Assembly: GCA_014867205.1 (NCBI GenBank)
Contig: WGUO01000001.1
Coordinates: forward strand, 294,181 to 358,180
Direction of reading: 5' to 3'
DNA length: 64,000 nt
DNA from: Muribaculaceae bacterium
Lineage (GTDB): Bacteria; Bacteroidota; Bacteroidia; Bacteroidales; Muribaculaceae
Shown here: piece by piece, positions 31,972-40,912 of the stretch
How positions within the stretch are numbered: the first letter of the stretch is position 1
Layout of the letters: the number at the start of each line of letters is the position of its first letter
Translations under genes and position numbers: made by a program
The notes under the pieces: model-generated
What the model was told of the DNA's origin: nothing
Database searches by the model: none
What the model saw: the letters and a program-made list of their open reading frames with translations, nothing else

Positions 31972-34773
31972 TTATTTCTCCTCGACACCCGTCTGAATAA
32001 TCTCAATGCGGTTCTTTCCGACATTAAGGGTCTTCAGGAAGTTGTTGAAGTCAGCAAGTGTGAGATTCTCAATGGCAGCCTTGTGGCCATCTATGTCATT
32101 GATTCCGCGCTCGAGCTTGAGAAGATTGTTGTCCCAGTATTTGTTGGAGCGGACGTTGATCTCATACTGCTTCATGGCAGCCTCCTTGACCTTGTTGAAG
32201 TTAACCTCGTCAGCACCGTTGGTAAGAAGTTTCTTCAATTCATCTGATGCTCGGGCTATGAGTTTGTCCTGCATCTTCTCGTTGGTCTGGAACACCGAGA
32301 TTATCTGCCATGTATTGGTATAGGGATTGAATACACCATAGCCATAGGGGCTGTATGTGCCTCCCTCCTCCTCGCGGAGAGTATCTGTGTAGATGTTGCT
32401 GAGGATATCGCCGAGAAGATCGATCTTCACGCTGTTTGCGATGTTGTATTCAATATCACGACCGTTGTCGCTGGTGTAAACCATTGTCGAGGGTACCTGC
32501 ATGGGCAGTTTGTAAGAGTCTGTCACTATACCGCTTGCTATGTCGATTGATGTAACCTGCTTGGGGGCAGCAGATTTCTTGCCTGTCGAGGGCAGTGAGG
32601 CCACATACTGCTCGAGCAGGGGCTTGAGTGTCTCCGGGTCTACATTGCCGGTAAACAGGAAGGTGTAGTCTGCTGCATTCGCTGTCGAGTTCTTGATGAT
32701 CTCAAGTTCGCGGGCGTAATTGGCGGCCTCGATCATCTCGAGAGAGGGCTGAGCGAACATCGGGTTGTTATTGTAAGATGCCTTGGATATCGCCTTCTGG
32801 AACTGATACTGAGGATTCTTTGCGGCATTCTTGAGAACGGTCTTTGCCTGGTCCATCTGCGAGTTGTAGGTTGCCTCGTCGGGATTAACCTCAGTGAACG
32901 ACGCGTAGAGAAGTTCCATGAATGTGGGAAGATCCTTGACTGTCGAACTTCCCTCGAGCGATGTCACAGTGTTACCTATCGTATAGCCGAGAGAAACATT
33001 CTTTCCGGCAAGATACTTGCCAAGTTTCACCTGGTCGAAGTTTCCGATCTTTGCAGTCTCGTATGCGTCGCCCGAAAGAATGACATTGGCAGCATCCTTG
33101 ACGTCGTAAACGCCCTTGCCACCCTCCTTGAATGCAGTGAAGAGAATCTCATCCTGCTTGAAATCGGTAGGCTTCACAACTACCTTTGCTCCATTTGAAA
33201 GAGTAAATACAGTAGTGCCATATTTGCCGGCATCGGTCTTGACAATCTTGCCGGCAACAGGAGCCTTGGCAAGCAGAGGATCTGTGATGACCTCATCGAC
33301 ATATGCCTCATACTGTGCGTTGAGTGCATTCTCCACGCTGCCTACAATCTGCTCCTTTGTTATGACGGTCATATTGTCGCGCTCAGGCTCGGAAACGACT
33401 ATCACCTGATTTTCGGGCGTCAGGATTTCCTTTGCCATCTCATTGAAGGCCTGTACCGGAATGGCGGGAAGAATCTGCTGAATGAGTTCATACTCCTTCT
33501 GGATGCCGGGAGCGGCCTCGTTGTCTACAAAATGTCGGCAGAGCTCGCGGGCCAGGATTGCGCTCTTGGTGTTGTTGCGCTCATTATAAGCCTTCTCGTA
33601 CTGAGAGAGGAGTTCGTCGCGGGCACGGACAAGCTCGGACTCCATGAATCCGGTCTTGCATGCACGCGCCACAATTCCCATTGCCTCGTCGATTGCCGCC
33701 TGCACATCACCCTTGGCAATCACGAAAACAGTAAATGATGATTTAGTCTTTGAGACATAGAAATCACCGAAGTTGACACCGGCCTGCACATATTTGCAAT
33801 CAGGTTTCTTCGAATACTCATCAAGACGGTTGTTGATCATCTGCTCAAGAAGAACCTCTAATACCGAGGTCTGAAGATATGCCTCAAGAGTATTGCGCAT
33901 CTCAAATGGAATCTTATCGCTCTTGAAGTTGATCATCGCCATGGGGAACTGGAGTTCCTTGTCTTTGAAGTAGAAATAGATAGGCTCCTTGTTGTCTGAC
34001 ACGGAAGGATATGTACGCGGTGCGGCATTCTCGGGCATAGGAATCTTCGAGAAGAGGTCGATGACCTTCTTTTCCATCTCGGCCGCATCAATGTCGCCGA
34101 CGATGACAATGCCCTGCTGGTCCGGACGATACCATTTGTGATAATAGTCGCGGATGGCCTGGGGCGGGAAATTGCGGACAATCTCCATCTTGCCTATGGG
34201 CATCTGCTGATACTGATACTCCTCGTAGATCTGCGGAAGCATGGCCTCGTACATGCGCTGCTGCGCGCTGTTGCGCGAGCGCCATTCCTCCTCGATCACA
34301 CCGCGCTCGGCGTTGATCTCATCCTCCTCGAGCAGAATGCTTCCGCTCCAGTCGTAGAGCACGAGGAGCACGCTATCCATAAGGGCCTTGTCGGTCGAGG
34401 GCACGTTGTCGATGTTGTAGACAGTCTCGTCGAATGCTGTGTAGGCATTGATGTCTGCACCAAAACGTATTCCCTTCGACTGAAGGTAGTTGAGCATTGC
34501 CTTACCCGGATAGTTCTTGGTGCCGTTGAATGCCATGTGCTCCAGGAAGTGGGCAAGACCAAGCTGCTCGGGCGACTCAAGGGTCGAGCCGACCTTTTGC
34601 GCGATATAAAAATTCACGCGTTCCTTGGGTTCTTCATTGTGAAGAATGTAGTAATTGAGGCCGTTGGGCAATGTGCCGTGCTTCACCTCCGGATTGAGCG
34701 GAAGCGGAGTCTGGGCCCCTGCAAACAGTGCTGATATCGACAACACTGCCATGCTCAGAATTTTTTTTATCAT
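31972..34773 (-). CDS. M16-family zinc protease (pitrilysin-like), secreted
   Basis: 933 residues with a signal peptide (about 1-20, FAGAQ). The inverted zinc motif HXXEH is H75-F-L-E78-H79, and the third ligand region is about 75 residues on (EDEINAERGVIEEEW). A second, catalytically silent M16 half occupies about 500-930, with the R/Y-type substrate site in DTLREEEGGTYSPYGYG. Such two-half enzymes degrade peptides in a closed chamber, here probably in the periplasm. It is monocistronic: good promoter (34915-34944) and strong terminator. Confidence 0.92.
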   Translation of the reverse strand: MIKKILSMAVLSISALFAGAQTPLPLNPEVKHGTLPNGLNYYILHNEEPKERVNFYIAQKVGSTLESPEQLGLAHFLEHMAFNGTKNYPGKAMLNYLQSKGIRFGADINAYTAFDETVYNIDNVPSTDKALMDSVLLVLYDWSGSILLEEDEINAERGVIEEEWRSRNSAQQRMYEAMLPQIYEEYQYQQMPIGKMEIVRNFPPQAIRDYYHKWYRPDQQGIVIVGDIDAAEMEKKVIDLFSKIPMPENAAPRTYPSVSDNKEPIYFYFKDKELQFPMAMINFKSDKIPFEMRNTLEAYLQTSVLEVLLEQMINNRLDEYSKKPDCKYVQAGVNFGDFYVSKTKSSFTVFVIAKGDVQAAIDEAMGIVARACKTGFMESELVRARDELLSQYEKAYNERNNTKSAILARELCRHFVDNEAAPGIQKEYELIQQILPAIPVQAFNEMAKEILTPENQVIVVSEPERDNMTVITKEQIVGSVENALNAQYEAYVDEVITDPLLAKAPVAGKIVKTDAGKYGTTVFTLSNGAKVVVKPTDFKQDEILFTAFKEGGKGVYDVKDAANVILSGDAYETAKIGNFDQVKLGKYLAGKNVSLGYTIGNTVTSLEGSSTVKDLPTFMELLYASFTEVNPDEATYNSQMDQAKTVLKNAAKNPQYQFQKAISKASYNNNPMFAQPSLEMIEAANYARELEIIKNSTANAADYTFLFTGNVDPETLKPLLEQYVASLPSTGKKSAAPKQVTSIDIASGIVTDSYKLPMQVPSTMVYTSDNGRDIEYNIANSVKIDLLGDILSNIYTDTLREEEGGTYSPYGYGVFNPYTNTWQIISVFQTNEKMQDKLIARASDELKKLLTNGADEVNFNKVKEAAMKQYEINVRSNKYWDNNLLKLERGINDIDGHKAAIENLTLADFNNFLKTLNVGKNRIEIIQTGVEEK

Positions 34774-34914
34774 ATGTTTTTGATTAGGGTTATTGTCTTG
34801 CCGTTTTAATCTGCCATGGCGAACTCTGGCTCCAGTCTCATGAGCACCGAATCCTCCTTCATGTCATAATGCATGTCAGTGCGCCTTTGTGACACGGTCT
34901 GACCACATATTTTA

Positions 34915-34944
34915 CAAAAGTACAAATTATTTGGTAATTCCAAA
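34915..34944 (-). promoter_or_regulatory. Promoter for the M16 protease
   Basis: On the minus strand, TTTG (plus 34941-34944), an 18-bp spacer and TACTTTTG (plus 34915-34922) match the consensus. The leader would be about 135 nt. No plus-strand promoter of similar quality is seen for the divergent gene at 35064. Confidence 0.7.
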
Positions 34945-35063
34945 ACATATTATGGATAATTTACTCTAAAAATCTTGTGCCTATAAACAACATTTCTTAT
35001 GATTGTTTAAACTATTTCATATAAAATTAGGTTTTCTTTACGTATAATCATTCCAAACAAGTT

Positions 35064-35996
35064 ATGAAGGATAGGTACATAACAGAGAAAGAAACCACAG
35101 ACCTGTTAGTATTTCGAGAGGTGACATATGATGACATGCCGCTGATATTAAACTATTTCAGAATGTATCCGTCACGTTCATGTGACTTCTCGGTCGGAGG
35201 CGTATTTATCTGGACGGAATATTTCTCATACATGTTGGCGGAGGTGGACGACTCGCTCGTCATAATGGGTACTCTCCCCGACAGCGGAGTGAGGGTCTTC
35301 TATGAGCCACGAGGCCGCATGGATTTCAATAGATATAAAGATCTCGTGACACAGTACTGTAGGGATAACGGACTGCGAGGCATCATTCTCCTGCCGGAGG
35401 AGTTTATAATGGCTGATAATACCTCTGAGGTTACATATGATGATAACTACTATCGGGACTACACTGAATATCTTTATCCGATTGACAAATTCATCACATT
35501 CGCCGGCCGCAAGTACGAGAAAAAGCGTAATCACCTGAATTTCTTCGTAAACAACTATTCTCCCTTCGAGATTGAAGCAATATCTTCCGACAACATAGCC
35601 GAACTCATAGCCTTTACAATATCTTTCGAGAATTCTCATGAGGAGAGTGAACTCGCCCTGTATGAGTGCCGGCAGGTAATAGATGTGCTTCGAGACTTCG
35701 GGCTGTATCCCTTCGAAGGGATTGCCCTGCGTAAGGATGGCAGGATTATCGGGTACACTTTTGGAGAACTCACCGGCGATACCTTTCATGTCCATGCGGA
35801 GAAAGGCGATATAAGTTTCAGAGGTGTTTATCAAGCCCTTGCATCACGCATGGCTAAGGCTGTGAAGGACTCTCATCCCCAGGTAAGTTACCTGAACCGC
35901 GAGGATGACATGGGATTCTTAAGCCTTCGACGCAGCAAACTCTCATATCGTCCCTCTCTCGTAATCAACAAGAAAGTAATTGAAATAAATCCATGA
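35064..35996 (+). CDS. DUF2156 family protein (GNAT-like aminoacyl/lysyl-transferase fold)
   Basis: 310 residues, soluble. It has the two GNAT-like lobes of the DUF2156 group: an N-terminal lobe with SRSCDFSVGGVFIWTEYF and FYEPRGRMDFN, a central YLYPIDKFITFAGRKYEKKRNHLN segment, and a C-terminal lobe with GIALRKDGRIIGYTFGE and VSYLNREDDMGFLSLRRSK. Related domains form the catalytic part of phosphatidylglycerol lysyltransferase and Fem-like enzymes; this stand-alone form has no membrane part, and its substrate is unknown. It is probably transcribed alone; the glycosyltransferase downstream has its own promoter. Confidence 0.85.
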   Translation: MKDRYITEKETTDLLVFREVTYDDMPLILNYFRMYPSRSCDFSVGGVFIWTEYFSYMLAEVDDSLVIMGTLPDSGVRVFYEPRGRMDFNRYKDLVTQYCRDNGLRGIILLPEEFIMADNTSEVTYDDNYYRDYTEYLYPIDKFITFAGRKYEKKRNHLNFFVNNYSPFEIEAISSDNIAELIAFTISFENSHEESELALYECRQVIDVLRDFGLYPFEGIALRKDGRIIGYTFGELTGDTFHVHAEKGDISFRGVYQALASRMAKAVKDSHPQVSYLNREDDMGFLSLRRSKLSYRPSLVINKKVIEINP

Positions 35997-36042
35997 GGCG
36001 TGAAATAAAATACTATCTGACGCATTAATCAAAAAAAATGAT

Positions 36043-36050
36043 TAATTTTG
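36043..36050 (+). promoter_or_regulatory. Promoter -7 motif for the glycosyltransferase
   Basis: TAATTTTG matches TAnnTTTG. Its place only 5 bp before an upstream TTG codon makes that codon unlikely as the start and favours ATG 36079. Confidence 0.6.
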
Positions 36051-36078
36051 CAGATTGAAACAACCAAACATATCCGGA

Positions 36079-36813
36079 ATGAGCGACGTTCTTGTCATAA
36101 TACCGACATACAACGAAATTGAGAATATCGGAAATATCATCGACGCTGTGATGGCATTGCCCGACATGTTCGATGTGCTGGTTATTGATGATGCTTCGCC
36201 GGATGGCACACAGGATGCGGTACGTCAGAAAATCGAGCAATATAAGGATCGCGTGCATCTTGAGACACGAACCGGCAAACTCGGTCTGGGCACAGCATAT
36301 ATTCATGGTTTCAAATGGGCCCTTGCCAACAGATATGATTTCGTGATTGAGATGGATGCAGACTTCTCGCATAATCCCGCTGATCTTCCGAGACTTTATC
36401 ATGAGTGTAAGGACAAGGAGGCGGATGTGGCGGTTGGATCACGCTATATCTCTGGCGTTAATGTGGTTAACTGGCCGATGGGACGTGTCCTGATGTCTTA
36501 TTTCGCATCTGTTTACGTCAGAATGATCACACGCATGGATCTTCGTGACTCAACAGCCGGATTTGTATGCTACCGGGCAAATGTATTACGTGAGTTAAAT
36601 CTGGACAAGATTCAGTTCAAGGGATATGCGTTCCAGATTGAGATGAAGTTCAAATCATATTTCAAGAACTTCAGGATAGTCGAGGTTCCAATAGTTTTTG
36701 TCAATAGACAACTGGGCACCTCAAAGATGAACTCGAGCATATTCGGAGAGGCAATTTTCGGTGTTATATCCTTAAAAATGAAAAGCATATTGTGCAAGAA
36801 GAATTTCTGCTGA
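36079..36813 (+). CDS. Polyprenol-phosphate mannosyltransferase (Dpm1-like GT2)
   Basis: 244 residues from ATG 36079. A GT-A fold opens with VLVIIPTYNEIENI, then VIDDASPDGT and the metal-binding EMDADFSHNP at about 98-107; a DSTAGFVCYR acceptor-side segment and KGYAFQIEMKF follow. It lacks C-terminal membrane helices, so it is the short, soluble Dpm1 type. Such enzymes move a sugar from a nucleotide sugar to a polyprenyl phosphate at the cytoplasmic face of the membrane, feeding glycan or protein glycosylation. It stands alone, with a promoter before it and a strong terminator after it. Confidence 0.88.
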   Translation: MSDVLVIIPTYNEIENIGNIIDAVMALPDMFDVLVIDDASPDGTQDAVRQKIEQYKDRVHLETRTGKLGLGTAYIHGFKWALANRYDFVIEMDADFSHNPADLPRLYHECKDKEADVAVGSRYISGVNVVNWPMGRVLMSYFASVYVRMITRMDLRDSTAGFVCYRANVLRELNLDKIQFKGYAFQIEMKFKSYFKNFRIVEVPIVFVNRQLGTSKMNSSIFGEAIFGVISLKMKSILCKKNFC

Positions 36814-36862
36814 ACCACATCACTTCCGGATTCTCCAAAGAAACTCTCCTTCAAAAATTTTT

Positions 36863-36904
36863 AAAACCGGGTTGCCGACATAATGCACGGCAACCCGGTT
36901 TTAA
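36863..36904 (+). terminator. Terminator between glycosyltransferase and phosphatase genes
   Basis: A 15-bp perfect stem, AAAACCGGGTTGCCG with its complement, and a 10-nt loop. Flanking A and T runs let it serve both convergent genes. Confidence 0.88.
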
Positions 36905-36927
36905 GATGTAATGTACTCATGTCTCAC

Positions 36928-38193
36928 TCACTTTATCTGTGAGCGGAAATATGCCTTTACGTCGTTCCAGTCATAGTAGGGCCAGATATCTGTTTCCACC
37001 GGAATCCTTGTCTCTCGTTCGTTATGAAGTATCTTCACGAGTATTTTCCCGGGCTTAGCCGGATTGCGGAAGAACACCAGCTGGATATTGGCACCCATCG
37101 GTGAGACCTTCCAGTCGCACCAACCCTTGTAGAAGTCCTCAGGCTGCTCTACTCTCGCACCGCATCCCTCAAGGTGCATCAGTGAGGTGAGGGGAACAAC
37201 ATTCCCGTCGTGACCGAAACGGAGAGCGGCTGAGGGCGTATCCATTGAGATGGCTGCATCGGCAGTATCAATGATATTGTTCAGAAGATTTGCCGCATTC
37301 TGGAGATGGACCCCTTCGGCTGCCGGATAATCGGCATGCTGTGCATAGAATCGTGCGTTGAAGCATTGCCACATGTCGAACAGCTCATCGGCTGTAAACA
37401 TATCATAGAAGTTTATCCTCCCTTCAGTGTTTTGAGCATCCGACGCAAGCCAGTAAAGCCCCCACATGAAATCATGTGGCCTCACATAGCGGCTGACGAA
37501 TTCCGAATCGCTGAAAATTGCATCTACGAGTCGATCGGGTTGAGTGTTCTTCTCCTCGAACTTACGATATTTCTCCTGCCACCATCCCTCGCGGCCGTTA
37601 AATCTATCGGATTCCTCAATACTGTGGCAGAGATAGGACATGTTGCGGTTTGATGATTCCATCTCTATCTTCAGTTTTGGATTCCGTTCCTTAAGGCTCT
37701 CGCAAAACGAAGCCATGCTCAGTATGCATCGAGGCACAAGCGTAGAGCGCGCAGTTATATACGATTTGTCCGCAAAAACCTCAGGATAGTTCGCCTGCAT
37801 TCTGGCCGCTATGTCGTAATGCTGGCGTCGGCCAAGAGGCGACAGGTCTCCGCCTCTGCCCTGCGTCTCGATCATCAGTGAGTCGATTCTCTCCATAAGG
37901 TCAGCGCCAAGTGGCGTCAGCGCATTGGCATCGGCCGCCTTGTGCATCAGTTCCGCAATCCACCTGTAGTCATTGTCACTGATCAGATAGCGCGAGCCGT
38001 GCCGCCCGTAATGACTTATATGGAACGGCTTGAACCCTTTGGGTGCCGGCGTATTGTCGGCCACTGTCGTGGGATATGCGAAATAAACACCACCTGTCTT
38101 GTTGAGGTCCGCGGCCATCTCCTCGCGAGTGGTCTGCGCGAAACATAGGCAGGATGCAGCAAGTGCGGCTATAGTAAATATAAACTTTTTCAT
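36928..38193 (-). CDS. Secreted histidine-acid phosphatase (MINPP/phytase-like)
   Basis: 421 residues from ATG 38193, which begins a proper signal peptide (MKKFIFTIAALAASCLCFAQ); the longer open frame upstream is rejected. The catalytic RHG motif is YGRHGSRYL at about 63-71 and the proton-donor HD lies in RFGHDGNVVPL. These define branch 2 histidine phosphatases such as multiple inositol polyphosphate phosphatase and bacterial phytases. A periplasmic role releasing phosphate from dietary inositol phosphates or other esters is likely. Its start is 44 bp from the end of the DUF3843 gene on the same strand. Confidence 0.88.
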   Translation of the reverse strand: MKKFIFTIAALAASCLCFAQTTREEMAADLNKTGGVYFAYPTTVADNTPAPKGFKPFHISHYGRHGSRYLISDNDYRWIAELMHKAADANALTPLGADLMERIDSLMIETQGRGGDLSPLGRRQHYDIAARMQANYPEVFADKSYITARSTLVPRCILSMASFCESLKERNPKLKIEMESSNRNMSYLCHSIEESDRFNGREGWWQEKYRKFEEKNTQPDRLVDAIFSDSEFVSRYVRPHDFMWGLYWLASDAQNTEGRINFYDMFTADELFDMWQCFNARFYAQHADYPAAEGVHLQNAANLLNNIIDTADAAISMDTPSAALRFGHDGNVVPLTSLMHLEGCGARVEQPEDFYKGWCDWKVSPMGANIQLVFFRNPAKPGKILVKILHNERETRIPVETDIWPYYDWNDVKAYFRSQIK

Positions 38194-38237
38194 TGCAATT
38201 AAAACTAATAAGTTGTAATATAACTCAAGGCCGGATG

Positions 38238-39440
38238 TTAATCGCCTCTGTAATAAAGCTGCAGATAGCAACGGGCTATAAAATCACGGTTATCGTGCAC
38301 AAGCAGCCTGTTGTCAGTGCCGGGGAAAGCGGCATCGGGCAACCACTCATTTCTGAAGATGAATCTCAGCAGGTCGCCCGGACAGCATCCACGCTCGCTC
38401 AACAGCATAAAGGCGTTCCTGCGGGCGTAAGCCTCATCATACATCGGATTAGATGGCGCCTTGATACATCGGGCAATATCTCTTGCCATAAGCATTCCCT
38501 TATGCTTCGATACCATCAGTATATAGTCGCGTGCCCCCTTTGCCTGCGACAGGTGTTCCTCTCCTTCAGCCCAGCCGAGAGCCTCGATAAAGAAACGGTT
38601 CATCGACTCATAACTGTCGAAAAAGCGAATCTCCTCTCCCCCGGTAAACTTGGTAAATGCCTCGTAATAGGGATGTATTTTGGCATCGGTCACAGGCTTG
38701 TCGTGCGGAAGTTTTCTCTCAAGCATCAGATATACCCATTCAGGCGTATACAATGCGAGCGGTCCGGTGGGGTCCTGCATCATCGCATCTTCAAGACGCT
38801 TGTTCATCTTCGACCCATAATCCGGATCATCATGATTCTCGCTCATGAGTATGTCCCGAAGAGATAGCGAGTAGGCCGGTGTAAGCAGATAGGAGTGCAG
38901 GAAAAGCCAGTTCCCTAACCGATAGATCTCCTTGTGATCCTCCGGGTCGTTGAACTCAAGTCCACGTGAAATATTGAATTCCTCGGGAACAGGCGAGTCC
39001 TCATACTCTGCATCGAGTATATCATAACACTTGTCAGCGAGTGCAAGCAAGGTTGCGTCATGCGGATATATATGCCGCTTTTCTTCCCACATCATCGCAA
39101 TGACATACCAGACAAGAAAGCGCACATCCTCGCGGTTTAACTCATAGTCTATGTAATCCTCCGGAATTTCATGGAACGGGACCGACCAGCCATACAATTC
39201 ACGGTTGGCATCGACAAACGACCTCCATAGCCCGGCGTCAGACACTATATCACGCATATAGTCTGTCAGGGTCAGTGCGACCCGGCGGGATACACCATCG
39301 GGCATATCCGCTCCAAACCTTGTTTCCCTTACCTTCTTATATAGTGCATTTGCAAGCGCAAGATAATATGCATCTGTCTCTGTTGTCTCAGGAAATGATG
39401 GCTGGCGGAGCACTAATTCCTGCATTGTGATGTTTCCCAT
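38238..39440 (-). CDS. DUF3843 family protein
   Basis: 400 residues from ATG 39440 (MGNITMQELVLRQP); the upstream part of the open frame lies inside hisS. The protein is soluble, acidic and helical, with GWSVPFHEIPEDYIDYELNREDVRF, WYVIAMMWEEKRHIYPHD and a basic closing stretch (DFIARCYLQLYYRGD). This agrees with DUF3843, a Bacteroidales family of unknown function. It starts 13 bp after the hisS stop, so it is cotranscribed with the synthetase. Confidence 0.8.
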   Translation of the reverse strand: MGNITMQELVLRQPSFPETTETDAYYLALANALYKKVRETRFGADMPDGVSRRVALTLTDYMRDIVSDAGLWRSFVDANRELYGWSVPFHEIPEDYIDYELNREDVRFLVWYVIAMMWEEKRHIYPHDATLLALADKCYDILDAEYEDSPVPEEFNISRGLEFNDPEDHKEIYRLGNWLFLHSYLLTPAYSLSLRDILMSENHDDPDYGSKMNKRLEDAMMQDPTGPLALYTPEWVYLMLERKLPHDKPVTDAKIHPYYEAFTKFTGGEEIRFFDSYESMNRFFIEALGWAEGEEHLSQAKGARDYILMVSKHKGMLMARDIARCIKAPSNPMYDEAYARRNAFMLLSERGCCPGDLLRFIFRNEWLPDAAFPGTDNRLLVHDNRDFIARCYLQLYYRGD

Positions 39441-39453
39441 GGCGCTCGATGTG

Positions 39454-40815
39454 TCAGGACAGTTTCTCAATAGTCTCCGCGAGTGTGAACTCCTTCTGTT
39501 CGCCGGTCGACATGTCCTTAAGTACAATGGCGTCGCGACCAAGCTCAGACTCACCCACGAATGCGACAAACGGCACATTGTCGGCGTCTGCCATACTCAT
39601 CTGCTTCTTCATCTTGGCTGCCTCAGGATAGAGCTGGGCTGCAACACCGGCTTCCCTGAGCGCGTTCACATAGCGCAATGACTGCATTGCCTCTTTCTCG
39701 CCGAAATTGACAAACATGACCTTGACAGTCTGTCCGAGGTCTTCGGGAAACAGATTCAACTGTGTCATCACATCGTAGATTCGGTCGGCTCCGAAGGATA
39801 TTCCGACACCCGACAGACCGGGCATTCCAAATACTCCGGTCAGATTATCATATCGGCCTCCGCCTGTGATACTACCGATCTCGACATCCTTTGCCTTCAC
39901 CTCGATAATGGTTCCGGTATAGTAATTGAGGCCGCGGGCCAGTGAAATATCAACCTCGATATCCCCCTTATGGCCGAGAGCGTCTATCGCACCAATTACC
40001 TCGCGCATCTCATCTATACCCTTCATGCCTGTCTCCGAGCCTTTAAGCATCTCCGACATTACTGCAAGTTTTTCCTCATTGCTGCCCGAAAGCTCGAGTA
40101 TGGGCTGCAATGCCCTGATGGCATCCTCGTCAAGACCCTTTTCCCTCAGTTCGGCATTGACATTCTCAAGCCCGATCTTGTCTATCTTGTCAATTGCAAC
40201 GGTTATATCGACAATCTTGTCGGCCTCTCCTATCGTCTCTGCGATTCCGGAGAGAATCTTTCGGTTGTTTACCTTGACTGTGACCCTAATCCCCAGGGCC
40301 TCAAACACCTTGTCGATAAGCGAGAGTAACTCAACCTCATTGAGCAGCGAGTCTGATCCCACCACGTCGGCATCGCATTGGTAGAACTCGCGGTAACGGC
40401 CTTTCTGCGGACGGTCTGCTCGCCATACCGGCTGAATCTGGTAACGCTTGAACGGCATGGAGAGGTCGTTACGGTGCTGCACTACAAAGCGGGCGAACGG
40501 AACTGTGAGGTCATAACGAAGACCTTTCTCACACATCTTGTTGGTAAGTTTTACCAATTGTCGGTCGAGAAGTTCCTGATCAGTACATGACTTCAGAAAG
40601 TCGCCTGAGTTCAATATCTTGAACAGGAGCTTGTCTCCCTCCTCGCCATACTTGCCCATCAGGGTAGAGAGGTTTTCCATTGCCGGTGTCTCAATCTGTT
40701 TGTATCCGAACAATCGGAAATAGCGCTTGATGGTATCGAATATATAGTTGCGACGTGACATCTCTATGGGTGAGAAGTCACGTGTACCTTTCGGTATGCT
40801 GGGTTTCTGAGCCAT
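39454..40815 (-). CDS. hisS: Histidyl-tRNA synthetase
   Basis: 453 residues, a class II synthetase. Motif 1 lies in the N-terminal helix-strand (RNYIFDTIKRYFRLFGYKQIETPAM region), motif 2 is RYQIQPVWRADRPQKGRYREFYQCDAD at about 123-149, and the histidine-specific ARGLNYYTG box and motif 3-like GGRYDNL / GVGISFGADRI follow. The anticodon-binding domain fills about 355-450. The enzyme charges tRNA-His. It leads a minus-strand pair with DUF3843. Confidence 0.95.
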   Translation of the reverse strand: MAQKPSIPKGTRDFSPIEMSRRNYIFDTIKRYFRLFGYKQIETPAMENLSTLMGKYGEEGDKLLFKILNSGDFLKSCTDQELLDRQLVKLTNKMCEKGLRYDLTVPFARFVVQHRNDLSMPFKRYQIQPVWRADRPQKGRYREFYQCDADVVGSDSLLNEVELLSLIDKVFEALGIRVTVKVNNRKILSGIAETIGEADKIVDITVAIDKIDKIGLENVNAELREKGLDEDAIRALQPILELSGSNEEKLAVMSEMLKGSETGMKGIDEMREVIGAIDALGHKGDIEVDISLARGLNYYTGTIIEVKAKDVEIGSITGGGRYDNLTGVFGMPGLSGVGISFGADRIYDVMTQLNLFPEDLGQTVKVMFVNFGEKEAMQSLRYVNALREAGVAAQLYPEAAKMKKQMSMADADNVPFVAFVGESELGRDAIVLKDMSTGEQKEFTLAETIEKLS

Positions 40816-40912
40816 ATGATTAAATGCTGTTTATATTTGACTTATCTGTTTCGTATGCGAAATTACAAAATTGCACGCACATGTGCAAAAATAGTGTCGT
40901 CTGAATTTCTTG

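Noticed and set aside
38193..38867. 224-codon plus-strand open frame opposite the DUF3843 gene
   Set aside because: It is a shadow of the minus-strand gene; no plausible protein features.
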